NCBI GenBank assembly: GCA_963556145.1
Contig: OY744461.1
Span: forward strand, 2,108,001 to 2,172,000
From: Hygrocybe punicea
Taxonomy: Eukaryota > Basidiomycota > Agaricomycetes > Agaricales > Hygrophoraceae
Direction: 5' to 3'
Length of the DNA: 64,000 bases
Position numbers and translations under genes: made by a program
The notes under the pieces: generated by a model
The model's database searches: none
Told to the model about the DNA's origin: nothing
The model's input: only the letters and a program-made list of their open reading frames with translations
Shown: in pieces, positions 11,740 through 21,724 of the stretch
Numbering within the stretch: the stretch's first letter is position 1
Layout of the letters: every line of letters begins with the position of its first letter

Positions 11740-13570
11740 TCACTGGAGGACTCGGACTCCGGCAGCCTTCCCCTTCCCCTTATTCCCTGCACTTTGTTTT
11801 CCCATTCCACTCAAGATCTTGGCAGCTTTCCTTCCTTTCCCTTGTCCCTTACTGTTTCCGGTCCCCACAGTGACACACATCTTTTTGTTCTGTTTGATCT
11901 CTCGCTTCTCCTCTTTGAATCGCTTGCGCTTCTCCAAGGCAACATCAGGGTCCTCAGCATCTCCCCATGCTTTGCCGCTGGGGATAATCCGCGTCTCTAC
12001 ATCATACCGCTGATTTTCAGGTAGGCCGAGCCACTCTTCATCGATCATCCACCTGCATGCCTTGTTTTCCAGTTTGGTTGACAACTTTGGATGGTCATCA
12101 ATTGTTGCACCTCGGACACGAACACAATACCGATGTTGTGGGTCAGGATCTTGTGCGGCATCTACAGCAGCGAGCAAGTCTTTCAACTTTTCACAGGTTA
12201 GTCTTCAAATTCATCATGATGGTATGTTCAGTGAAACTAACCTCGTCGCTTCTGTACACCGGTGCATGTGAAATGTATCTCCCAGTCCACTTCCCATCAT
12301 CTCCCATCTCGTCTTCATCGTCTGACATGACATTGGCGGTGAATGCATGGTCATACTTCGGATCACAGAACTTGGATTCTTTCAGCAAGTTGGATCTTTT
12401 CCAAATTCAAACGGCAAGTTTCTTTTTCCAATGGTCATGTCAATGATTCTCAATGGCATAGAGATTGTACTCACACCTTTAGCATGACTTATCAAAGCTG
12501 ATTTCTTCTTTTTCTTCTCCGCAGCTGCACCAGGTATAGCTTGCACCTCCACACCCACTTCACCGACAACAACTGGTCCTCCGCCCTCTTCACCACGTTC
12601 AAGCACCAGCACTGTAACCGGTCATACGATTTTCCTGTTTTGCACATCGAGGAATCCTTCCATTCGCAGGTCCTTCTGCAATGCGGTGAACTTGGCAATG
12701 ACCCGGCTCTCCAAATCCTCTTCGCTGATGTTATTGAGGGCCGTGGAAGCGCTAGGCACAAGCTGTACCCCGTGTCGTTTCATGTGCGATATGATCATTC
12801 AGATAGAGTAGAAATTGTCCTCATCGTCCCAAGACTTGTCCCACCGGAAGCGCAGGAGCTTCTCATTCGTTCCGCTTTCTCGTGGCCAATCAGGTGAATC
12901 AGATGGACAAGGTAGGGTACCAGGGAAGCTTTTCAGCCTTAAGTTTAGGGACGCCGAGCCGCAGTCAAAAGACGTATCTGGTAAGTTCCTTTGCATTGGC
13001 ATGAATAATATGAAATTAAATATGGATGATGACTAAACTAACCAACAGGTTTGTGTCCGAAAATGCCACTATGCTCGCCTCCACTGCCTTTCATTCCTTC
13101 CTCGTCAATAACTGGACTCTTTCTGCTTCTGAATCATCACTCGAGCTCTCAGACCTGCTGGTATGTGTTAAACATGTTGCCTTTGCAGTTTCGAAATCTG
13201 CCGCTAATTTTTTGAATTTTCCATCCATATGTTCAAACTTCTCCTGCGTTATACCCATTATTTCATCGAACTTCTTCTTGTATTTCTTGCACCAGTTTCT
13301 GACAAGGTCCACCTTGGCTCTCAGCTTTTCGTTGTCAGTCTCAAGTTGAGTTATCCTTAGTTTCTGGTCATTGACATTTGCAATCAGAGCTGCTGCCTTG
13401 TGCCCTCCTACACCATGACTCGAGGATGGTTTACTGGAGGCAGCTGATCCCGAGGCAGATATGGATATGCCAGTACCAGACGTCGGCATGCTAGCACCAG
13501 AAGCTGAGGACATTGGCCACAAACTTTGCGGTGGGGACTGGCAGCATTGTAGAGGCTGCACCTCGAGCTT
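11740..13570 (-). CDS. Second CACTA gene, possible TNPA-like accessory protein
   Basis: A convergent multi-exon gene inside the CACTA element. The N-terminal exon (13561-13091) is Ser-rich, followed by a coiled coil (KLRITQLETDNEKLRAKVD). Middle exons (13002-12400) carry Trp- and acid-rich segments and a Lys run. The last exon (12186-11740) has a basic Lys/Gly-rich tail. I recognise no named domain. By position it corresponds to the second, DNA-binding-type gene of plant and fungal CACTA elements; that assignment is inference from context. Exon joins were not all resolved, and an in-frame stop near 12812 suggests another intron or a lesion. Confidence 0.5.
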
Positions 13571-13599
13571 GACATGTCACAAAACCTCGTAAACGTTCT

Positions 13600-13940
13600 C
13601 GCAATGCGCACAGCATGATATGGCATTCATTTGACGTTAGTTTACAATGTGCCAACGGGCATGAGCGATATATATATTATTATTTATATATACCGGATTA
13701 TAAAGCAATAATAATATTATTAATTATTAATTCTGTGTGTATACCCTCAAGGAATGTTGGGGATAACACAAGAAAACTTCGAGCGAAATGCAGTAGATAT
13801 GATGGAAAATCATGTAATTACCTTGACATCATCCGGGGGAAGGATTTCAGTGACAATGTGAGGATAACATCGGAAAATCTGAGATCATCCTCATATTTCC
13901 CTTACGTTACAATCCGCGGCTTTGTGCTGTGATAATAAGA
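13600..13940. other. AT-rich CACTA subterminal region
   Basis: TATATATTATTATTTATATA-type sequence around 13665-13730, then a stretch without a recognisable gene up to the inverted terminal units. It may contain the start region of the minus-strand gene. Confidence 0.4.
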
Positions 13941-14265
13941 GCTTATGGTTTTTGAAGCAAAACATCGGACTACAAGCATTCAGGATAAAGCCTTACAGCA
14001 ATACAGCAATACAATGTTTTGCTTTAAATTTTCATAAGCCCTTATATTAGAATCCTTTATCCTGAATGCTTGTAGTCCGATGTTTTGCTTCAAAAACCAT
14101 AAGCTCTTTTTATATGCCTTTACCCTGAATGCTTGTAGTCCGATGTTTTGCTTCAAAAACCATAAGCCCTTATTATAAACCCTTAGTCTGAATGCTTGAA
14201 GTCCGAAGCTTGTTTTTGAAATGCAATAGTCTTGGTTATAGTAACACTTCAAACACTAGCACCTG
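13940..14265 (-). repeat. Right terminal inverted repeat region of the CACTA element
   Basis: One direct-orientation unit (13945-13985) and three to four inverted units (14040-14220) carry the ACTACAAGCATTCAGG word. The first and second form a local palindrome. The part 14100-14265 is the reverse complement of 7584-7745. Confidence 0.8.
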
Positions 14266-14299
14266 TCACACCTTACAGCATATCTTTTCCACAAGACAT
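14266..14299. repeat. Short remnant of the minisatellite-side flank
   Basis: CAGCATATCTTTTCC at 14276-14290 matches the complement of 53955-53977, directly outside the CACTA insertion point. It continues after the hAT element at 15587. This shows that the CACTA and hAT elements both inserted into one pre-existing sequence that is uninterrupted in the right arm. Confidence 0.75.
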
Positions 14300-15578
14300 T
14301 AGTGTTGCCGTAGTTCGGTTCCGAACCTAGCCGAACCCGGTTCAAACCCCGAACCGAACCCGGGGTTCAGTCTAAGTTCAGCCAAATGCTGAACCGGACC
14401 ACAGGTTCGGTTCAGGGTTTCGAGGCTGGCCGGATTTCCTGAACGGCTCCAAACCGCGTCCAAACTGCGAACGCGGATATTTTTAAGGTATTTATTTCAT
14501 TTGTTTTTCATATTTCTTTACTTACTTTTTCGTGTTAAACGGTATCATGTGACCATTACACGAAGGTTTCTTCACCAACAACAACAACGCAAGGCCAATG
14601 AACGCGACACAATGTCGCATTCATGGACACAGGTAAGTTTTACCATTTATCTTAACTTTACTAATATTATCTGTTACAGGAAACTCAACCGCGACCACAT
14701 CGCGAGCACACCACCGCGGCACAAAATGGATCCCAACGCCAACGCGATGCCAACGGACGCGGGACAGCCGCAACACCACCACCACCACCACCACCACCAC
14801 CACCACCAGCGGCGGCGGCAACTGCAACGGCAATGGCAACGGCAACCAGGCAATGACGACGGCAACAGCCAGCAGCAGCGCCGGCAGCAACAGCAGCAGC
14901 AGCAGTGACAGCAGCAGCGGCAACAGCAGCAGCAGCAGCAGCAACGCCGGCAGCAGCAATGCCGGCAACAGCAGCAGCTGCTGCTGCTGCATCAAGCCAT
15001 CCAACGCGGGACAGTGGCAACACCAGCGGCGGCAACAACAACGGCAATGACAACCACGACGGCCAGCAGCAGCAGCAATGCCGGCAGCAGCAACAGCGGC
15101 AGCAGCAACGGCAACAGCAGCAGCGACAGCAGCAACGGCAACGGCCACAACAGCAGCAGCAGTGGCAGCAGCAACGGCCACGGCAGCAGCAGCAGCGCCG
15201 GCAGCGGCAGCAACAGCAGCAGTGGCAGCAGCAGCAGCAGCAGCGCCGGCAGCGGCAGCAACAGCAGCAGTGGCAGCAGCAGCAGCAGCAGCGGCAGCAG
15301 CAGCAGTGGCAGCAGCAGCAGCGCCGGACGGCTCCCCCGCAGCCCATCTACCTCGCGAAGTGCAGCGCTGTATCAATTGATACGTGCCTGCCATTCGCGA
15401 GGAGAACAGAGCTCACGGGGTGAGCCCACCTCGGTCCGGGGTTCAGACCGAACGCGGACAGACGGTTCGATGCCGTCTGGGTCCAGGTTTGGCCATGCGC
15501 CAAACCGGACCCCAAGTTCAGTTCGCGGTTCCGCCAAAAAGGGTCGGAACCGGACCGAACTGAACTTCGGCAACACTA
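14300..15578. mobile_element. Non-autonomous hAT-type element 2 (1279 bp)
   Basis: It begins TAGTGTTGCCGTAGTTCGG and ends CTTCGGCAACACTA. An exact 8-bp target duplication, CAAGACAT, lies at 14292-14299 and 15579-15586. It shares only the outer 10 bp with hAT element 1. Subterminal zones are dense in GGTTCGG/CCGAACC words (14315-14470 and 15420-15565). The core is a (CAC)n run followed by a long CAG tract. No transposase is encoded. Confidence 0.9.
14770..15335. repeat. CAC run and CAG-type trinucleotide tract in the core of hAT element 2
   Basis: (CAC)12-like run at 14777-14810, then about 450 bp of CAG/CGG/CAA trinucleotides. Apparent Gln-, Ser- or Ala-rich ORFs in several frames on both strands are compositional artefacts. 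Confidence 0.9.
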
Positions 15579-15586
15579 CAAGACAT

Positions 15587-16365
15587 GGCTCAGCCGAGAG
15601 GGACAATTCCCACTCCAAGTGGGCCAGCCAATCTCGGCCGACCAATATCTTTCTCCAAGGGAGATGGCTTGGCTGAGGGGTCTATGTTCTGAGGGACATG
15701 AGTTGGCCGAAGCAGGGGGATATATTGGCCAACCGGTCTGGATATTTTGGCTGGCCATGGGAGATGGATTGGCCGACCGGTCCAGGTATCTTGGCAGGCC
15801 ATGGAACATGGATTGGCCAACAGCCCAGGGTAATTTGGCTGGCCATGAAAGGTGGATTGGCCAACATGTCTGGGTATTTCAGCTGGCCATGGAACATGGA
15901 TTGGCCGACAGCCCAGGGTAATTTGGCTGGCCATGAAAGGTGGATTGGCCAACATGTCTGGGTATTTCAGCTGGCCATGGAACATGGATTGGCCGATGGG
16001 TCTGGGTATTTCAGCTGGCCATGGAACATGGATTGGCCGACGGGTCTGGGTATCTTGGCAGGCCATGGAACATGGATTGGCCAACAGCCCAGGGTAATTT
16101 GGCTGGCCATGAAAGGTGGATTGGCCGACAGGTCTGGGTATTTTGGCTGGCCATGGAACATGGCTTGGCCAACGGGTCTGGGTATTTCAGCTGGCCATGA
16201 AAGGTGGATTGGCCGACAGGTCTGGGTATTTTGGCTGGCCATGGAACATGGATTGGCCAACGGGTCTGGGTATTTCGGTTGGCCATGGATTGGCCAATCC
16301 TGGTTAGTATACCGTCAGCCATGGGACATGGGTTGGCAAATACCATATATTGGCTTGCTGTTCAT
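15587..16365. repeat. 44-bp minisatellite, left copy
   Basis: After a ~130-bp unique lead (15587-15715, including ACAATTCCCACTCCAAGTGG) a 44-bp unit repeats about fourteen times. Each unit pairs GGCCATGGAACATGGATTGG with a CTGGGTATTTCAGCTGGCC-like half. Spacing was checked at 15971 and 16015. The same lead and unit occur inverted at 53535-53975. Since 44 is not a multiple of 3, all frames yield the same Trp/Gly-rich pseudo-peptides, so the long ORFs here are not genes. Confidence 0.9.
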
Positions 16366-16446
16366 TCTTGGCAGATGGTTATGGTCCAGTTGGTTAAAAA
16401 TATATTACTTTCTTCCGTTGAACTATATCTTCTCTAATAATATGTA

Positions 16447-19400
16447 TTACTCCATCTTGTTGGAAAAGGCAGTTTCTGCTTGTGCTATCATATTCCTCCA
16501 CATTACCATTTGTTTTTCCGCATAACAGATGTGCCCCCTCAGTCCCAGACCAACTTTGTCATGACGTGCTTCCCATTGCACCTTCTGGTGTTGCAGCCAA
16601 CGAATCATGTTACCCATTTCTGACTTGACGCTTTGCAATTCTTCAGACCACTGATCACATCTGGCCTTGCCACGGAGCCAGTTTACACGATACACTGTAT
16701 AGCAGTAAGATCTTCCATCAATTGCTGTAGCAGAACCATTCACCTTCTTGCATCCAATCATTGTCACCAGTATTATTCCTTTCTTTCCTCCGCCAGATCC
16801 AGGGCAGCTTGTGACTCCTCTGGCCCACTCTATTCTCCTCAAGCATATCACCACTCATCTTGATATCCTCCTGCATCAGCACTTTGAAACGATCCAAAAT
16901 GTCTGCATTCCCCCCTAGATTGACCAATGCTCGACGAGCCTGCCTGTAGCTGGTGGCATATTTACCAACTTTTTGCTGGATGGCATGTATGTCGTCCCAT
17001 GCTCGAGTCTTCTTCTTCTGGCTGTTTGCTCCACGAACAGAAGTTCGAAAGATTACCATTTTCTCACCCAGTGTCATCCACAAGTTTTCCAAACAATTGT
17101 TTGCTTGGCCCACCCTGAGTTCCACCTCCTGAGCCACCAAATTTTCCAAACCCAGCCGAGCACATTCCTCCACTCCTAAGGTCGATGGCATTGTGAGTCA
17201 GCAATTTTCTGGCCATTCTGCAACATGGTCATCATCTTCTTCGTCTACCCCACCCTCCTCATCCACATCCACAATCCAGTCATCAGCAGTGGGATCATAA
17301 TTGACCAGATTACACTCATCCACATCTTCACCAAGTATTCCTTGTATTTTTCTGTGGAACGAGTCGATCCGAGACTGCAGTCTATTTCGCCGATCCTCCA
17401 GATTTGCCTTGTCTGTGAAACTGCCCGTTTTTTGAACAGCACGAGCCGTTGTTTTCAGAGTATTCCTGTAGGGTAAACAAATGTCAAAGAGACGATCGAT
17501 GAGAATGAGGATACATCCTACTGTGCTTGTTCTATGTTTATTCCTTCATTTAAGATGGTCACCCGACCAGCCATTACATCTTTGGGATTCCCTGTCATCA
17601 GTCTCAACCTGATCTCAGCCTGCGATGGTGCTGGTGAAACATCATTACCGTGTCCAAAACACCAACACTTTACAAGACAAACCTTTCTCCATTCTGACGT
17701 CGAATACCCTCAAGTAGTCACCACGGAAATCCATTGCCCTTCTTTCTTCTTCCTTCCACTCCGCCAGCACTTGCTCATCCACAGTTTCGGAAAGCTCCTC
17801 AAAGGCTGCCTTCATTTCCTGCATTCCATCTACTGCTTTATCATATCGTTTCAACAAAGACCAAACTGTGTGACAGCTATGGTGATGATATGTATTGATG
17901 ACATGCCTATGAATCACCTACCCATTCCTACCAACTTCTTCCAATTCGAATCCCTCATAAGGTCATCCAAGATCTCACGTCATTGGGATTTTGACATGAA
18001 ACGAATAAAACTGGAAATCTTGTTGATGATAGCCCACAGTGTCTCCAAAATTTCACCATCCTGCTGACCAGCACCACGAACAAAGTTGAGACTGAATAGG
18101 GCAAAACACTTGGCAACATGTGCACCAAGATGAAACTTGCCCACAGCCCCAATGATCTCAAGCGCCTCAGGGAGAGTGAGGTGGTTGGAATCGGAAACCC
18201 TTTTAGCAAAATTGATCAGCCAACTGCAGGCAATATCATATTCCACCAGTGCTTGGGTGATACCACTGTGGCACAGCCTATTGAGAGCGTTGCATATCGA
18301 ATAATCAACGTTCATGTGTCTGGTGCAGACTCTTTAATAAATTTGTCACGATTCATAGCTCAAAATACATGACTAACCATTCACCCTTCTGGAAGTCGAC
18401 GACACTGTGGGGTACAAAGCAACCATGCTTGGCACATGCACATGCACCGATGCCAGTAGTGTATAAGTTATGACGATTGGTGTTTGCTTGGTTGACAGCC
18501 TTGTGATTGGAGCACTGTGACCTCTGATACATGATCATTGATTTAGCATTCACGAAATTCACAATTCGATAAATACCTCTTTGGACTCCAGGGAAGCTGC
18601 CAGATGAGCATGATAAGGTGCATCCTCAACCATATAGTCTTGTCCATCGATAAGCCCAACGTCGTCATCAGGCTTCCGCATGTTAATCTGCTCAGCTTTG
18701 AAATTGCCGTCAACGACGATGCTGGGCCTGTAAAGCCACCTGTTTCCCTGTTTGGTGTGGAACTACATGAAAGCTGATCAGAATGACCCACTGATGCGGT
18801 CTATCCATCCAGTTCTGCGGAAGATTTATCCCTGGCTGGGGACATGCAGGGCAAAACAATGCCAGATCGCCATTACCAGGCTCCCTCTCAGTGTCATGCC
18901 CAAAGCCGAATCGTTTCTTGAGGTGCAAGTATTGCCACTGTCTTGACACCCTCATTAGCTCACGATAACGATCCTGAACACCATAACTCAGTACTCCGTT
19001 CTGTATGCACAATGTAACAAAACAACTAGTATATCACGAACCAGCAATGTATCTGGAAATGCATTGGAAGACAGTCTCCTTAACTTGTTATAAAAGTTGT
19101 TTGCAGACGTTTTGCACTCCATCGAATCAATGTAGAAATGATCCAGGAGCTGGAAAGTGAATGCTGACGACGGCCGTTTTGCTGTTGCAGGATACAAATG
19201 CATTCGAAGTAGTTGAATATCACGAGTGGGGGCATCTGGGCAGGAGCACCATTGGATTCGACGTCGGTAAATTCCATTCGTATGAGTGACAGTTATGATA
19301 TCTTCCTCGGCGTGAACTGCCAAAGCCGGATCCAAATCATCCTCCTCACCACCACCTGACATAAGAACATCATGCAGATATGTATCTTCGACAGATGGCT

Positions 19401-20011
19401 GGGGGCCATCTTTTCTGTATGACGGACAATCGCCTCCACCATGGCCAAGATGCATGACCAGGCCAATCGTATTAAGGTCATGTTTCAGGAAACATCTGCC
19501 GTTCCATATCTCAATTCTGTGGAATGGATTATGAATGTGTGTCTGCAAACAACAACGCTGGCAGAACGAAGGGCAACCATAGCAATCAGGGCAACGAATG
19601 GTGATATCGGCCATCAGACATGACTGGCATGTAACATCGGAAGGGGGGGCCTCAGATGATAAGTGTTCGGAGAGGTATTGCTTGTGAATCGCTTTCCAGG
19701 CTTCCATTTCATCATTCTGTGTCTAATTGACATGCAATCAAAATCAAGTCGTACAGATAATAGTTGTGTCAACCTTTCCACGCTTATTGCGATGTCTCCT
19801 TGTCTGAGGGTCCTCCTCTTCCACAAACGACATTGAGGGCAAGGGAAGATCTTCACTCCTATGTGATTGTTTTACAGGACTTGGCGGACGAATAACTGGA
19901 CGAGCCTTGACTGTCTTTCCACCTCGTTTCTTTTCCACCACCATAAATTCAACCTCTCTGGCAAATTCCTTTTTTTTTTCCCGACCAGGAAATGACTTTT
20001 GATTTCGGCAT
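16447..20011 (-). pseudogene. KDZ-type transposase with N-terminal CxC2-like Cys region
   Basis: A multi-exon minus-strand gene. The N-terminus (MPKSKVISW) runs through a Lys run with an apparent 1-nt frame slip in the oligo-T at about 19970-19979. Next comes the Cys-rich CxC2-like region (19660-19560: CQSC, CPDC, CQRCC) and the CPACPQPGINLP block near 18850. Catalytic landmarks are VVDGNF (about 18700), EYDIACSW (about 18225) and GEILETLW (about 18050). These match the acidic positions of the Kyakuja-Dileera-Zisupton family. The C-terminal WLRGKARCDQWSEEL-like part ends at TAA 16447. An in-frame TGA at 17982-17984 replaces the Arg expected before REILDD. With the N-terminal slip, the copy is probably inactive. 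It is flanked upstream by a Ulp1-like protease. Confidence 0.85.
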
Positions 20012-20154
20012 GGATGAACAATAGTTAGATGAGTGTGGGAAAAGTGAGAAAATGACACGCCTTATAAAGACCAATACACGAGGCAAAACACATGGATAAT
20101 AATAAAGATTATTACGTCGCTTGATATACAAATACATTTGAGGACAGGAAAATG

Positions 20155-21600
20155 TTACAAATCCGATGAACTGTCAGAATCTGATACCATAGTTGGGGCC
20201 TCAAACCAACTGGGGACCAATTTAACATCACCGGATGAACCCTCCTTTCCTTCCAATACAACCCTTTCCAGCGCATCACCCTGAATGCAATTACGAACAG
20301 CTTGCCTGCGCAACGCCCCCTGGAGTTCCTGACGGAGCGTGGGTATCCGCCCGTCTTGCCATGGATCTTTGGCAGCTCTGATAGCAATCTCGTCACCCAG
20401 CATGATGTTCATCATTTCTATTGGGTTTTCTAAGAAGATTCGGAGGAAGTGCAGCATGTAGATGCCGCAATCATCAAATTTCGGCTGGACAGGTACCTGA
20501 AAACAAATGTTCAATTCATTCGCAACACGGAGGTAAGACATGGTTCACCTTGGGGGTGATCCTCTTGATATGTGCCAGCTTTTTCACCTGTCTGGTGTTC
20601 TTCGCAATGCAGGCCAGCCACGCATGCACCAGGGATATATCTTTTTGATGGTGTGCTGGGGGCAGTGAATTGAGAACAAATGTTATGCTAACCAACGATG
20701 AGTAAGTTCAATGCAAAGCTGAAATGGATAACTACGTGTGTAGTCCATCAGGAGGATTTTCTAACAAACATGCAGCAGGATTTGCCACGATAATCAAATA
20801 CCAGTGGTCACTGATGGTGAAGTGAGGTGTTGCCTTCACGAAAACTGACTACACTCACCCAGTGGGCACAGGAAAGACCAAGTATGGGAGCAAAAATATG
20901 TCAATTGCCTTCGTCCACCTCTTCAAACTCTTCACCCCGTTCTTCCTATGACCAGATTCAGAGGACATGAAGTTATATGAACAACCAAGCAACGTGCACC
21001 TCAATTTCTCCATGAAAAAAGTAATGAATATGTGTATGTTTGCCGGCAACTCCGGCTGATGGATTGCTGCTTGCTGCAGAGCATAACTGAAACGGGGAAT
21101 AAGCTACTGCACTGGAGGGTTGAAATGTACCTACTGGGTACCGAAATTAATCAGTTCGTCATCTAGCCAATCCTTTTCCAAACGTTGATATGACATCCAC
21201 GGAACAGCACCCTGCTCTGAGTATTTTGCAACAGTACACGTGTTTTCAACCCAAGAACACCTGAGGTGAGTGACAGGCCTGGCCATGGCAATGTGATGTA
21301 CATGACCGCATCTGGCCTTTCATTCAACTGCAAAAATCGGCCATTGGTTTCGATGTCATTTCTGTTGAAGTGGAGATTAGTTGTGGTATGATGAATGTGT
21401 GATACTCACTGTAAATACTTGATGCTACTTTCTCCCAGTGTACTGGTGAGCAAACCGAGCAAATCCGCATACATATCTGATGTCCAGGATGCATGCTTGT
21501 TGTCGAAATAAATGCCAATTTGATGTTTTGAAACAATCTCTGAGTATCAATTGCAGTCACATGTAAGCTTATTGAAATGGTGGCGTACCATTGTTCTCTC
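20155..21600 (-). CDS. Ulp1-like (C48) cysteine protease, 5' part cut off or unresolved
   Basis: A minus-strand gene just upstream of the KDZ transposase. The order of catalytic residues fits SUMO-type C48 peptidases: His in HWYLIIVAN (20801-20806), Asp in MDYTRSYPF (about 20743), and Cys in FDDCGIYML (Cys codon 20467-20469). The C-terminus is acidic (SDSDSSSDL) and ends at 20155. Short introns separate the exons. Such proteases remove SUMO-like modifiers. In transposons they recur beside transposases, role unproven. The Helitron 3' end lies at 21656, immediately 5' of the gene, so the promoter or N-terminus may have been displaced. The exact start is not determined. Confidence 0.7.
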
Positions 21601-21655
21601 TACCTAAAAACACGCATGTGGCTTTATCCACATGCCGAGAAACAAGCACATGCAA

Positions 21656-21687
21656 CTAGTGGGGTGTGGGCCATTGCTTTGCATGGC
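21656..21687 (-). terminator. Helitron 3' terminus: hairpin and CTAG end
   Basis: On the minus strand GCCATGC-AAA-GCAATGGC (21687 to 21670, one-base bulge) is followed by CCACACCCCA and then CTAG. The next base is T. A short stem-loop about 10-12 nt before CTRR is the transposition terminator of Helitrons. Confidence 0.85.
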
Positions 21688-21724
21688 ATGTTACTCGTCC
21701 CTTCTTTTAGCAAGAGAACACATA

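Larger units (their letters stand above)
7584..14265. mobile_element. CACTA (En/Spm-like) DNA transposon, degenerate, about 6.7 kb
   Basis: It has inverted ends CAGGTGCTAGTRTTTGAAG (7584 onward) and the complement ending CTAGCACCTG at 14265. Subterminal 35-40-bp units (TTTTTGAAGCAAAACATCGG type) are arranged in both orientations. It encodes a Tnp2-type transposase (plus) and a convergent second gene (minus), the usual two-gene plan of CACTA elements. No clear 3-bp target duplication: flanks are AAA and TCA. It sits exactly at the inner edge of the left arm. The right arm has an element-free version of this junction that still keeps CAGGTG. Confidence 0.75.

Noticed and set aside
14621..15676. 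Long Gln-, Ser-, Ala-rich and Cys-rich ORFs
   Set aside because: All frames stay open because of the CAG tract; the segment lies inside a non-autonomous hAT element with defined ends.
15590..16525. 275-codon ORF with repeated Trp/Gly-rich peptide (and its equivalents at 53.35-53.99 kb)
   Set aside because: A 44-bp tandem repeat read in three frames gives the same peptide repeatedly. No evidence of coding.
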